Assembly (NCBI RefSeq): GCF_035668035.1
Contig: NZ_JAYMYJ010000090.1
Coordinates: forward strand, 11,970 to 75,969
Length of the DNA: 64,000 bases
From: Thiothrix phosphatis
Lineage (GTDB): Bacteria; Pseudomonadota; Gammaproteobacteria; Thiotrichales; Thiotrichaceae
Direction of reading: 5' to 3'
The notes under the pieces were generated by a model, which was not told the origin of the DNA, made no database searches, and saw nothing but the letters and a program-made list of their open reading frames with translations. Position 1 is the stretch's first letter; every line of letters begins with the position of its first letter. The position numbers and the translations under genes are program-made. This document shows, in pieces, positions 7,758 to 16,496 of this stretch.

Positions 7758-9419
7758 GCTTTTGAGGCGTTTGTACTTGATCCGCTGCGGATGCAGTTCA
7801 TTGCCGTGGCGGCGTTTGTAATCTTCTTCGTAGTCGCTGTAGTTGCCTTCAAACCAGGTCGCCTGCGACTCGCCTTCAAACGCGAGGATGTGGGTGGCGA
7901 TACGGTCCAGGAACCAGCGGTCATGCGAGATCACCACCGCGCAGCCAGGGAAGTTGAGCAGCGCTTCTTCCAACGCGCGCAAGGTTTCCACATCGAGGTC
8001 GTTGGTCGGTTCGTCAAGCAGCAGCAGGTTGCCGCCGGACTTGAGCAGCTTGGCCAGATGCACCCGGTTGCGTTCACCGCCGGACAAATCGCCGATGCGT
8101 TTCTGCTGGGAGTCGCCCTTGAAGTTGAAGCGGCCAACATAGGCGCGTGACTGAATTTGATAACCGCCCACCGTCATGATGTCATGCCCGTCCGCAATTT
8201 CCTGGAAGACCGTCTTGTTCGGGTCAAGGTCGTCGCGGGACTGGTCGACATAGGCGATCTTGACGGTTTCACCCACACGGAACGCGCCGGAATCAGGCTG
8301 TTCCTGCCCGGTGATCATGCGGAACAGGGTGGTCTTGCCCGCGCCGTTGGGGCCGATAATGCCGACGATGCCGCCCTTGGGCAGGTTGAAGCTGAGGTTG
8401 TCGTACAGCAGGCGGTCGCCGAAGGATTTGCTGATGCCTTGCGCCTCAATCACCAGGTCGCCAAGGCGCGGGCCGGGGGCGATGTAGATTTCGTTGGTTT
8501 CGGCGCGTTTCTGGTAATCGCTGGATGACAGTTCCTCAAAACGCTGCATGCGCGCCTTGCTTTTGGCTTGGCGGCCTTTGGGGTTGGAACGCACCCAGTC
8601 GAGCTCCTCCTTCATCGCCTTCAGGCGGCCTTGTTCGGATTTCTTTTCCTGCTCCAGACGGCGTTCTTTCTGGTCCAGCCAGGAAGAGTAATTGCCTTCC
8701 CATGGAATGCCCTGCCCACGGTCAAGCTCCAAAATCCAGCCCGCCACATTGTCGAGGAAGTAACGGTCATGGGTGACAGCGACCACGGTGCCGGGGAATT
8801 CCTTCAGGAAACGCTCCAACCAGGCGACGGATTCGGCGTCGAGGTGGTTGGTTGGTTCGTCGAGGATCAGCATGTCGGGGGAGGACAGCAGCAGGCGGCA
8901 CAGGGCGACGCGGCGGCGCTCACCACCGGAGAGCTTGCTGACATCAGCGTCCCAGGGCGGCAGGCGCAGGGCGTCGGCGGCGATTTCCAGGGTGTGGTCC
9001 AGATTATGGGCGTCAGCGGCTTGCAGGATATTTTCCAGGCGCGCCTGTTCGGCGGCGAGGGCGTCGAAATCGGCGTCCGGGTCGGCGTAGGCGGCGTAGA
9101 CCTCATCCAGGCGGGCTTGTGCATCCTTGATGACGCTTAAACCCTCCTCCACATTGCCGCGCACATCCTTGTCCGGGTTCAGTTGCGGTTCCTGCGGCAG
9201 GTAGCCGATATTGATGCCGGGCTGCGGACGGGCTTCGCCCACAATGTCGGCGTCGATCCCCGCCATGATGCGCAGCAGGGTGGATTTGCCCGCGCCGTTA
9301 TAGCCGAGCACCCCGATCTTGGCGCCGGGGAAAAAATTCAGGTAAATGTCCTTGAGGACGAAGCGGTTCGGCGGGACAACCTTGCCGACACCGTTCATGG
9401 TGTAAATGTATTGCGCCAT
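7755..9419 (-). CDS. ettA: Energy-dependent translational throttle protein EttA (ABC-F)
   Basis: EttA is a soluble ABC-F protein that binds the ribosomal E site and gates the first elongation step according to the ATP/ADP ratio. The 554-residue length is essentially that of E. coli EttA (555). Two ATP-binding cassettes are visible: Walker A GYNGAGKSTLL with signature LSGGERRRVALC, and Walker A GPNGAGKTTLF with signature LSGGERNRVHLA, separated by the charged linker helices (LDQKERRLEQEKKSEQGRL) that carry the P-site tRNA interaction motif in this family. It lacks membrane segments, so it is not a transporter. It is a housekeeping gene placed among polysaccharide genes. Confidence 0.96.
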   Translation of the reverse strand: MAQYIYTMNGVGKVVPPNRFVLKDIYLNFFPGAKIGVLGYNGAGKSTLLRIMAGIDADIVGEARPQPGINIGYLPQEPQLNPDKDVRGNVEEGLSVIKDAQARLDEVYAAYADPDADFDALAAEQARLENILQAADAHNLDHTLEIAADALRLPPWDADVSKLSGGERRRVALCRLLLSSPDMLILDEPTNHLDAESVAWLERFLKEFPGTVVAVTHDRYFLDNVAGWILELDRGQGIPWEGNYSSWLDQKERRLEQEKKSEQGRLKAMKEELDWVRSNPKGRQAKSKARMQRFEELSSSDYQKRAETNEIYIAPGPRLGDLVIEAQGISKSFGDRLLYDNLSFNLPKGGIVGIIGPNGAGKTTLFRMITGQEQPDSGAFRVGETVKIAYVDQSRDDLDPNKTVFQEIADGHDIMTVGGYQIQSRAYVGRFNFKGDSQQKRIGDLSGGERNRVHLAKLLKSGGNLLLLDEPTNDLDVETLRALEEALLNFPGCAVVISHDRWFLDRIATHILAFEGESQATWFEGNYSDYEEDYKRRHGNELHPQRIKYKRLKS

Positions 9420-9804
9420 TCAATGCTCCATAAGCAAAGGCAAAGAAAAGTGGGATTATGCCGCAGATAAACTGGATATTCTATTCGTAGTCAATATTTG
9501 TCGGGCGTTTATTGTACATTTATGGCGAAAATATTTATTGTGTTAATTTTTATTGGCAACTTGCTGATTACTGTATTAGGGTAAATTAAAGGGCGGTTAC
9601 TCCAATATCTCATTATCTATTTATAAAAATATAAGGTGCATAATCACGCTTTCTATAAAATATTTCACAGTTTTATATAAGGCAACCATGGAATTTTAAT
9701 CTGTAATTATGTTTTTATTTTTTTGATTAGGGGAGGTCTATTTGACGAGAATCGTTTATCGATAACTGGTTAGGTTTGTTATTGCTTCCAGGAGGGTATT
9801 TGCC
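9420..9804. other. AT-rich intergenic region upstream of an orphan secreted protein
   Basis: This 385-base gap is markedly richer in A and T than the surrounding genes. It carries the ettA promoter on one side and the promoter of the 9805 gene on the other. A TTGACG hexamer at 9742-9747 could be a -35 box, but no good -10 follows at the right distance. A perfect AGGAGG ribosome site sits at 9790-9795, nine bases before the ATG at 9805. No further gene is supported. Confidence 0.5.
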
Positions 9805-10569
9805 ATGTCTGCGTATATTAACAAAACAGTGTTGTTTCTTGTCATTGCATTGCTGTCAGCACCTGTTATGGCGGTTGATTTCGATTATAAAGGTTTTGGT
9901 GGGTGGCGCACCTATGCACAAGATGGTGTTACGCCATTGCCTGATGGCAGTGGGGATCGGGGGTTCGCCATTGATCCGGTTGCTTCGCTGGCAGACTGTA
10001 AATATGCATGTGGGAATGATCCCATGTGCCAAGGCGTTGAATTTGTCGATTTTGGGGATGGCCACAACATTTGTGAAATCCACTATGACAAGTTTGCAAA
10101 ATGTGATGTTGCTGGAGGGACAACGACCAGGGCTGGTTGGGATGGCTGTTGGGTCAGGAAAGCCACAACCTGCCCATCACAACACTGGGGTAAAGTGACG
10201 TTCAGCCTTAAAGACAAGTCGCCAGTACGTGTTGATAATGGTTATCTTGAGATTGATCCATTGAATAGCAGTAGCCCGGTTTTCGAAGTCTATACCGATG
10301 CTGATTGTCGCATACGGTTTAAATCAGAAGAAAATGGCATGTATGTGAAGACAGTGGGTGGGCATCTGAAAGCTGAAGTGAGTTATTTGAATGATGCAAC
10401 TTACTATGATGTTGCGGAGAATGCTGATACAACCTATTCAATGCAGGACAGTGATTCTAAATACTGGGTTGGATTCACTACCTTGAGTGATGTGTCTATT
10501 TATGCTATTGAGCCAACAAAGAATGCGGCTGACAATGATTTCATTGTGAAGATCATTGAATGGAAATAG
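9805..10569 (+). CDS. Secreted cysteine-containing protein with PAN/Apple-like region, function unknown
   Basis: I do not recognise a named family for this 254-residue protein. Residues 1-23 are a clear Sec signal peptide ending APVMA|VD. The segment at about residues 50-115 has spaced cysteines (DCKYACGNDPMCQGVEF, ICEIHYDKFAKC, GCWVRK) reminiscent of PAN/Apple domains, which bind protein or carbohydrate. The remainder is a beta-rich, acidic domain with no motif I know. Base composition is noticeably lower in GC than the neighbours, and it sits alone between ettA and manB with an AT-rich leader, so acquisition by transfer is possible. It should be exported to the periplasm or outside. Confidence 0.75.
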   Translation: MSAYINKTVLFLVIALLSAPVMAVDFDYKGFGGWRTYAQDGVTPLPDGSGDRGFAIDPVASLADCKYACGNDPMCQGVEFVDFGDGHNICEIHYDKFAKCDVAGGTTTRAGWDGCWVRKATTCPSQHWGKVTFSLKDKSPVRVDNGYLEIDPLNSSSPVFEVYTDADCRIRFKSEENGMYVKTVGGHLKAEVSYLNDATYYDVAENADTTYSMQDSDSKYWVGFTTLSDVSIYAIEPTKNAADNDFIVKIIEWK

Positions 10570-10575
10570 ATGGTT

Positions 10576-10600
10576 GTTGATTTTTGTTGATTTTTGTTGA
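10576..10600. repeat. Short 10-base tandem repeat
   Basis: The unit TTTTTGTTGA is repeated twice exactly (10581-10600) and preceded by a half unit GTTGA. It lies just after the stop of the orphan secreted-protein gene. It is too short to be a CRISPR or other functional array and probably reflects slippage. Confidence 0.7.
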
Positions 10601-10606
10601 TGGTTG

Positions 10607-10634
10607 GGTGGGCGAATGTATTTATTCGCCCACC
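10607..10634. terminator. Hairpin between convergent genes
   Basis: An exact eleven-pair stem (10607-10617 with 10624-10634, GGTGGGCGAAT pairing with ATTCGCCCACC) with a six-base loop lies between the ends of the convergent 9805 gene and manB. There is no long T run on either side, so it may act as a bidirectional terminator or as an mRNA end stabiliser. Confidence 0.65.
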
Positions 10635-10642
10635 TGTATTGT

Positions 10643-12010
10643 TCAAGATAACAGGCCGCTAACTATATTGACCTGTTCCTGCACCAGCGCCGGGTTTCGC
10701 CGTGATTCCACATTCAAACGCAGCACTGGCTCGGTATTGGAGCCGCGCAGGTTGAAACGCCAGTCGGCAAATTCCATGCTCAGGCCATCGGTGGTGTCGG
10801 TCACCAGCGGCTGCTGCGCCGCGAAGTGTTCGCGCACCTTGGCGATGCAGGCTTTGACATCGGCGACGTGGAAGTTGATTTCACCGCTGCACGGATAAGC
10901 CTGGATGCGTTCGTCCACCAGTGTGGACAGCGGTTTGCCCTTGACGCTCATCAGTTGCGCCACCAGCAGCCACGGGATCATGCCGCTGTCGCAGTAGGCG
11001 AAGTCGCGGAAATAATGGTGGGCGCTCATTTCACCACCGTAGATGGCGTCTTCCAAGCGCATCCGCTCCTTGATGAAGGCGTGGCCGGTCTTGGACTGGA
11101 TCGGTTCGCCGCCCGCCGCTTGCACCACGTCGATGGTGTTCCAGGTCAGGCGCGGGTCGTGGATGATCTTGGCGCCCGGATGCTGTTGCAGGAAGGCTTC
11201 CGCCAGCAGGCCGACGATGTAATAGCCTTCGATGAATTCGCCTTGCTCATCAAACAGGAAGCAGCGGTCGAAATCGCCATCCCAGGCGATGCCCATGTCG
11301 GCGTTATGCTCCAGCACTGCATTGCGGGTGTCGGCGCGGTTTTCCGGCAGCAGCGGATTGGGGATGCCGTGCGGGAATGTCCCATCCGGGTCGTTATGCA
11401 CCTTGATGAAGGTGACGGGGACTTGCAGGCGCTGGAATTCGGCTTCCAACGCGTCGACCACATGGCCTGCGGCGCCGTTGCCCGCATTCACCACCAGTTT
11501 CAGCGGCTTGAGGGACGGCAGGCCGATGTAGCCGAGCAAGTGTTGCACATAAGCCGCCAGCGTGGATTGCTGGGCCAATGTCCCGCGCTGGCTGACGGGC
11601 GGGAAGCTGTTGGTTTCCGCCATGCGCTGGATGTCCTTCAGGCCGGTGTCGCCGCTGATCGGCCTGGAGCCTTCGCGCACCAGCTTCATGCCGTTGTAAT
11701 CCATCGGGTTGTGGCTGGCCGTGACTTCAATGCCGCCATCCACGCCCAGATGGAAGGTGGCGAAATAGATTTCCTCCGTGCCGGTCATGCCGATGTCGAT
11801 GACATCCACGCCCGCATCCTGCAAGCCGTTGGCCAGCGCCAGCTTGAGCCCTGCGGAGGTCAGGCGCACGTCGCCGCCAACCACGACTTGGCCGCTGCCG
11901 CCCACGAATGCGCCATAGGCGCGCCCGATGCGGTAGGCGATGTCTTCGTTCAGTTCTTCACCCAGTTTCCCCCGGATGTCATAAGCCTTGAAACAGGTTA
12001 ATGTTTGCAT
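10643..12010 (-). CDS. manB: Phosphomannomutase ManB/CpsG
   Basis: This enzyme interconverts mannose-6-phosphate and mannose-1-phosphate, the step before GDP-mannose synthesis. From the ATG at 12010 the protein is 455 residues, close to the 456 of enterobacterial CpsG/ManB, and the similarity seems very high over long stretches (CFKAYDIRGKLGEELNEDIA, then GMKLVREGSRPISGDTGL). The catalytic phosphoserine loop TASHNPMDYNG centres on Ser99, the metal loop is DGDFDRCF, and the phosphate-binding loop is RGSNTEP near the C-terminus. This pattern is enterobacterial ManB rather than Pseudomonas AlgC. An upstream ATG at 12040 is possible but not conserved. The partner manC and gmd are not in the window. 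Confidence 0.93.
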   Translation of the reverse strand: MQTLTCFKAYDIRGKLGEELNEDIAYRIGRAYGAFVGGSGQVVVGGDVRLTSAGLKLALANGLQDAGVDVIDIGMTGTEEIYFATFHLGVDGGIEVTASHNPMDYNGMKLVREGSRPISGDTGLKDIQRMAETNSFPPVSQRGTLAQQSTLAAYVQHLLGYIGLPSLKPLKLVVNAGNGAAGHVVDALEAEFQRLQVPVTFIKVHNDPDGTFPHGIPNPLLPENRADTRNAVLEHNADMGIAWDGDFDRCFLFDEQGEFIEGYYIVGLLAEAFLQQHPGAKIIHDPRLTWNTIDVVQAAGGEPIQSKTGHAFIKERMRLEDAIYGGEMSAHHYFRDFAYCDSGMIPWLLVAQLMSVKGKPLSTLVDERIQAYPCSGEINFHVADVKACIAKVREHFAAQQPLVTDTTDGLSMEFADWRFNLRGSNTEPVLRLNVESRRNPALVQEQVNIVSGLLS

Positions 12011-12036
12011 GATGTGTGTCTCTTGATTGTTGTGTG

Positions 12037-13395
12037 TCAATAACTGCCCTTTCTCAACAGCACGGCCACGATGGTCTTGGTCAGGATGATCAAGTCCAGT
12101 TCCACCGACCAGTTGCGCACATACCAGACATCCAGTTGCACGCGCTCGGCATAGCTCAGTTCATTGCGCCCGCTGACTTGCCACAAGCCGGTGATGCCGG
12201 GCCTGACCTGCGTGTAATAGTCGATATATTCACCATAGGCAACAATTTCTTCCTCGATGATGGGCCGTGGGCCCACCAGCGACATTTGCCCGCGCAGCAC
12301 ATTGACCAGTTGCGGCAGTTCGTCCAGCGAAGTGCGGCGCAGGAAACTGCCGATGCGGGTGATGCGCGGGTCATTCTTCAGTTTGCGGTCGCGCTCCCAT
12401 TCTTCACGGGCGGCGGGGTCGGATTCAAGGATTTTTTCCAGTTGCCGGTCGGCGTCGACCCGCATGGTGCGGAACTTGTAAATCTTGAATGGCTTGCCGT
12501 CCAGGCCGATGCGTTTTTGTTTGAAGATGGGTTTGCCATCCGTCGCCTTCCATACCCAGACGTACACGCCAAACAGGAAGGGTGCCAGCGCCAGCGTCAG
12601 GGCGAGTGCCAGCACAAAATCGGACAGGTGTTTGAAGGCCCGGTCACTATCGCTCAACAAATTGTTGCGGACAAAGAAAATCAGGCCTTTCTGGTTGATT
12701 GAGTTGAACACTTCCGCATTGAACATCGGCGATGAGGTCATGCGCGGCACCAGCAGTATCCGCTTGACCTTATGCTGGATCTGGTCCATCAGGTGAAACA
12801 TGTGCTCCATGCCGGTGTTTTCCAGCATGATGATGGTGGCGAAGAAATGTTCGTTCTCCAGTGCCTTGGAAACCGCCACCTGCAAGCCTTCGGGCGAGTG
12901 GTGGTTGAGGTTAAGGGTCTGCCCAATATCGAAGCCAAACGGGTTGTCAACGGCCAGCCATTGCTGGGCGTCCGTGCAGGCTTCCTCGTCACAAATCAGC
13001 AGCACCCGTTCCCGCAGCAGGGGATGTTGGAGGAAGCGCCGTTTCAGGTAGTAAATCCAAATGGGCAGCAACAGGTTCAGGCTGAAAAAGGTCAGGATGA
13101 TCATGCGTGAATACTGGTCTGCCTGTTTGAGCATGGACAGCAGGGCGAAATTGATCACCACAGCGAAGAGGTTGCCTTTGATGATCAGCCAGGTTTCCGA
13201 GGTCGTCACCATGCGTCGGGTGAGCAAGCGCAAGTAAAAGAAAATCAGCAGATAGACCATGATCTGCCACAGGTATTTGCTGGTGGGGTGGGCGTAAATG
13301 TCCGGCAACAGCCATTCCGCCAGACCGCGTGCCAGCAGCAGGTTCAGCACTAACAGCAGGGTGTACAGGGTCAGCTTGAACAGGGTATATTTCAT
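12037..13395 (-). CDS. Undecaprenyl-phosphate sugar phosphotransferase (WbaP/ExoY type)
   Basis: This polyprenol-phosphate hexose-1-phosphate transferase starts a repeat unit by moving a sugar-1-phosphate from a UDP-sugar to undecaprenyl phosphate. The 452-residue protein has four or five N-terminal helices, a central CoA-binding-like domain (residues about 120-250), and the C-terminal catalytic bacterial sugar transferase domain: KRIGLDGKPFKIYKFRTM, RRTSLDELPQLVNVLRG, MSLVGPRP, and YTQVRPGITGLWQVSGRN, ending LRKGSY. This long form matches WbaP (galactose) or WcaJ (glucose), but the sugar cannot be decided here. It shares its direction with manB, which begins 26 bases further on. Confidence 0.92.
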   Translation of the reverse strand: MKYTLFKLTLYTLLLVLNLLLARGLAEWLLPDIYAHPTSKYLWQIMVYLLIFFYLRLLTRRMVTTSETWLIIKGNLFAVVINFALLSMLKQADQYSRMIILTFFSLNLLLPIWIYYLKRRFLQHPLLRERVLLICDEEACTDAQQWLAVDNPFGFDIGQTLNLNHHSPEGLQVAVSKALENEHFFATIIMLENTGMEHMFHLMDQIQHKVKRILLVPRMTSSPMFNAEVFNSINQKGLIFFVRNNLLSDSDRAFKHLSDFVLALALTLALAPFLFGVYVWVWKATDGKPIFKQKRIGLDGKPFKIYKFRTMRVDADRQLEKILESDPAAREEWERDRKLKNDPRITRIGSFLRRTSLDELPQLVNVLRGQMSLVGPRPIIEEEIVAYGEYIDYYTQVRPGITGLWQVSGRNELSYAERVQLDVWYVRNWSVELDLIILTKTIVAVLLRKGSY

Positions 13396-13421
13396 GATTT
13401 AGTTATAGAAAAGTCATCACT

Positions 13422-14366
13422 TTGAATCGAAGCGCCAGTCCAGGGGTCGCCATTCTGCTTTGCACTTATAACGGTCAGCCATATTTGCACGCCCAGCTCG
13501 ATTCCATTGCCACCCAGTCCTCTCCTCACTGGTGCATTTGGGCGTCTGACGATGGTTCGCGAGATAATACCCTCACAATTCTGGCTGAGTATAGGTCAAA
13601 ATGGCCTGCCGGGTGCCTATCTATTGTTCATGGGCCGGGGAACGGGTTCGTGGCAAATTTTCTGTCGCTTGCCTGTAATGCCGAAATTCAGGCCAACTAC
13701 TATGCGTTTTGCGATCAGGACGACATTTGGGAAACGGACAAGCTGCAACGGGCGCTGGATTGGTTGCAGACGGTTCAGGATGGCGTTCCTGCGCTCTACT
13801 GTGCACGCACACGGCTGGTCGATGCTGAAAACCGTGAAATCGGCTTGTCCCCGCTGGCGGTCAGGCCGCTCTGTTTTGTCCATGCCCTGACGCAAAACCC
13901 TGCCAGCGGCAACACGATGGTGTTCAACCACGCCGCCTGCGCCTTGTTGAGGCAAGCGGGCGCAAATGTGGAGGTGGTGGCGCATGACTGGTGGTTGTAT
14001 TTGCTGGTGACAGGTGCGGGTGGCGCGGTGTTTTATGACCCTGTCCCGAGCCTGCGTTACCGCCAGCATGGCGGCAATTTGGTGGGGATGAAGCGCAACT
14101 GGTTGGCGCGCTTGCTGCGCCTGCGCACGTTGCGGGAGGTGTGGCAGGGAAATTTCAGGCAGGGCAATGACCGTCATATACGCGCTTTACAGCAAGGGCA
14201 TGTTACACTCACACCGCAAAACCGGTTGATGCTGGACAACTTTGTCCGTGCGCGAAGCCGCTGGCTGCTGCCCCGCTTGTGGGGGTTGTGGCAAGTGGGT
14301 GTTTACCGCGAACCGTTGTGGAGCCATGTGGGGCTGATAGCCGCCGCCATTTTCAAGAAGATTTAA
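13422..14366 (+). CDS. Glycosyltransferase family 2 (rhamnosyltransferase-like)
   Basis: This is a 314-residue GT-A fold glycosyltransferase. The N-terminus reads VAILLCTYNGQPYLHAQLDSI, with the nucleotide-binding ASDDGSRDNT near residue 42 and the DXD-type CDQDDIWE near residue 95. This combination resembles the rhamnosyltransferase branch of family 2 used in O-antigen synthesis. The start is TTG at 13422: an in-frame stop lies at 13395-13397 and no ATG or GTG occurs before the conserved strand. It is the first gene of the run that continues into wzm, wzt and the four-module enzyme. Donor and acceptor sugars are unknown. Confidence 0.85.
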   Translation: MNRSASPGVAILLCTYNGQPYLHAQLDSIATQSSPHWCIWASDDGSRDNTLTILAEYRSKWPAGCLSIVHGPGNGFVANFLSLACNAEIQANYYAFCDQDDIWETDKLQRALDWLQTVQDGVPALYCARTRLVDAENREIGLSPLAVRPLCFVHALTQNPASGNTMVFNHAACALLRQAGANVEVVAHDWWLYLLVTGAGGAVFYDPVPSLRYRQHGGNLVGMKRNWLARLLRLRTLREVWQGNFRQGNDRHIRALQQGHVTLTPQNRLMLDNFVRARSRWLLPRLWGLWQVGVYREPLWSHVGLIAAAIFKKI

Positions 14367-14373
14367 TATAAAC

Positions 14374-15204
14374 ATGAAGTTATATCAACCATTGCCAAAC
14401 AGCCCCATGGCGATAGCGCATTCCTTGTGGCGGCACCGCCAGCTGGTCTGGCAGATGAGCAAACGCGAAGTCCTGGGCCGTTACCGGGGGTCGATGGTAG
14501 GGCTGGCGTGGTCATTTTTCAACCCAATTTTCATGTTGCTGGTTTACACCTTTGTGTTCAGCGTCGTGTTTGAGGCGCGCTGGGGGCAGGACGTGGCGGG
14601 CGGGCGGGGCAGTTTTGCAATCATCCTGTTTGCTGGCCTGGTGGTGCACAGCCTGTTTGCGGAATGTGTCAACCGTGCGCCCACGTTGGTGCTGAATAAC
14701 GCCAGCTATGTGAAAAAAGTGGTGTTTCCCCTTGAAATCCTGCCATGGACAACCTTGATTTCCGCGTTTTTCCATGCAGCCATCAGCATCCTGGTGTTGC
14801 TGGTGGCGGAATTGGCGCTGATGGGCGGAATACCGTGGACAGTGCTGTTGTTGCCGGTGGTGCTGGCTCCCTTCGTCATCAGCATTATGGGTATCAGCTG
14901 GCTGTTGGCGTCATTGGGGGTGTATCTGCGGGATGTGGCGCAGATCACTGGCGTGATCACGACTGTGCTGCTGTTCATGAGCCCGGTGTTTTATCCCCTG
15001 TCCAGGTTGCCGGAGAAATTCCAGGCATGGCTGCTGCTGAATCCCCTGACGTTCATTATTGAGCAGACCCGGCAGGTGCTGGTGTTTGGCAACCTGCCGG
15101 ACTGGGGCGGCTTGCTGGTTTACAGCGTGGCTGCTTGCCTGCTGGCGTGGCTTGGGTTTGCTTGGTTCCAGAAAAGCCGGGGAGGGTTTGCCGATGTCCT
15201 CTGA
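14374..15204 (+). CDS. wzm: O-antigen ABC exporter permease Wzm
   Basis: Wzm is the membrane subunit of the ABC transporter that exports finished undecaprenyl-linked O-polysaccharide. The 276-residue protein has six predicted membrane helices and the ABC-2 permease features: the amphipathic start WQMSKREVLGRYRGSMVGLAW, then FAGLVVHSLFAECVNRAPTLVLNNASYVKK and the late MSPVFYPLSRLP segment. It begins 7 bases after the GT2 gene and overlaps wzt by 11 bases. The pairing with wzt supports O-antigen rather than drug or nodulation-factor export. Confidence 0.93.
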   Translation: MKLYQPLPNSPMAIAHSLWRHRQLVWQMSKREVLGRYRGSMVGLAWSFFNPIFMLLVYTFVFSVVFEARWGQDVAGGRGSFAIILFAGLVVHSLFAECVNRAPTLVLNNASYVKKVVFPLEILPWTTLISAFFHAAISILVLLVAELALMGGIPWTVLLLPVVLAPFVISIMGISWLLASLGVYLRDVAQITGVITTVLLFMSPVFYPLSRLPEKFQAWLLLNPLTFIIEQTRQVLVFGNLPDWGGLLVYSVAACLLAWLGFAWFQKSRGGFADVL

Positions 15205-16477
15205 TTTCGCCATCAAAGTGACAAATGTGGGCAAGAATTACCAGATTTACGACCGGCCACACCATCGCCTGCTGCAAATGTTGCCGGGTAACCGACGGCA
15301 GTGGTTCCGGGATTTCTGGGCGTTGCAAGACGTTTCCTTCAGCATTGGCAAAGGCGAAACGGTCGGCATTATCGGGCGCAACGGTTCCGGCAAATCCACG
15401 CTGTTGCAAATGATCTGCGGGACGCTGACGCCGACCACCGGCAGCATTGAAGTCAATGGCCGGGTCGCCGCCTTGCTGGAGCTGGGGGCAGGGTTCAACC
15501 CGGAATTTACTGGGCGGGAAAATGTGTATATGGCGGCCTCCCTGTACGGCCTGTCGAAGGAAGAGACCAACGCCAAGATGGCGGACATCATTGCGTTCGC
15601 TGACATCGCCGCTTTCATGGAGCAGCCGGTCAAGACCTATTCCAGCGGGATGTACGTGCGGCTGGCGTTCGCCGTGATTGCCCATGTGGATGCGGACATC
15701 CTGGTGGTGGATGAGGCGCTGGCGGTGGGCGACGCTTTTTTCACCCAGAAATGCATACGTTTCCTGCGCGACTTCATGCAGACGGGCACGGTGCTGTTTG
15801 TCAGCCATGACACAGCGGCGATTGTCAATTTGTGCAGCAAGGCCGTGCTGTTAAGCCAGGGGAAAATTGCCGAAACCGGCACGCCGAAAGAAGTGACCGA
15901 GCATTATCTTGCTACACTGTATGCAGCAGACCAGGATGTGACCGGCGTCAGCCGCAAACAGGATGGGCAGGAAGAGGCCAGCGAAGCATTGGCCGATGTG
16001 AAGCCGGATGCGGCAGGGTTCGGCACCGGCGATGCGAAAATCCTAGGGGTCCGGCTGCTGGGTCAGGATGGCGAGCCGTTAACGTATGTCATGGGTGGCG
16101 AGGACGTGATGCTGGATATCCGTTGCGCCGTGTACAGGGACATTGTCGGCCCCATCATCGGTTTCCAGTTCAAGGATCGGCTGGGGCAAGTGATTTTTTC
16201 CGACAACACCTTCCTTGCCTACCGGGATGATCCGCAGCAGGTGGCGGCGGGGACAGAACTGACCGCCCGGTTTGAATTCCAGTTGCCGTTCCTGCCGTCG
16301 GGTGACTACAGCATTTCGCCCGCCATTGCGGAAGGCACCCAGGAGGCGCATATCCAGCATCATTGGCTGCATGACGCCATGATTGTGCGGGTGCATGCCG
16401 CGTCCGCCTGCATGGGGCTGATTGGTGTGCCCATGAAGCGCGTCAGCTTGCGTCAGGCGACAGATAGAAAATCATAA
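15194..16477 (+). CDS. wzt: O-antigen ABC exporter ATPase Wzt with C-terminal carbohydrate-binding domain
   Basis: This is the ATPase partner of Wzm. The ATG at 15194 is chosen because the open frame further upstream lies wholly inside wzm and carries no family sequence. The product is 427 residues. Residues 1-240 are the nucleotide-binding domain: Walker A GRNGSGKSTLL, signature YSSGMYVRLAFA, Walker B ILVVDEALAVGD, switch His in VSHDTAA. Residues about 255-427 form a Wzt-type C-terminal beta-sandwich (DVMLDIRCAVYRDIVGPIIG, SPAIAEGTQEAHIQHHW). In E. coli O8/O9a this domain recognises the capped non-reducing end of the glycan. The neighbouring methyltransferase module fits a capping role. Confidence 0.93.
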   Translation: MSSDFAIKVTNVGKNYQIYDRPHHRLLQMLPGNRRQWFRDFWALQDVSFSIGKGETVGIIGRNGSGKSTLLQMICGTLTPTTGSIEVNGRVAALLELGAGFNPEFTGRENVYMAASLYGLSKEETNAKMADIIAFADIAAFMEQPVKTYSSGMYVRLAFAVIAHVDADILVVDEALAVGDAFFTQKCIRFLRDFMQTGTVLFVSHDTAAIVNLCSKAVLLSQGKIAETGTPKEVTEHYLATLYAADQDVTGVSRKQDGQEEASEALADVKPDAAGFGTGDAKILGVRLLGQDGEPLTYVMGGEDVMLDIRCAVYRDIVGPIIGFQFKDRLGQVIFSDNTFLAYRDDPQQVAAGTELTARFEFQLPFLPSGDYSISPAIAEGTQEAHIQHHWLHDAMIVRVHAASACMGLIGVPMKRVSLRQATDRKS

Positions 16478-16496
16478 ATCGGGAGGAATTGAGCGG

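Noticed and set aside
10576..10600. A possible CRISPR-like array
   Set aside because: The repeat is only 10 bases and has no spacers. No cas gene occurs in the window.
10826..12001. A 391-residue plus-strand open frame opposite manB
   Set aside because: It has no recognisable domain and is fully inside the well-supported manB gene.
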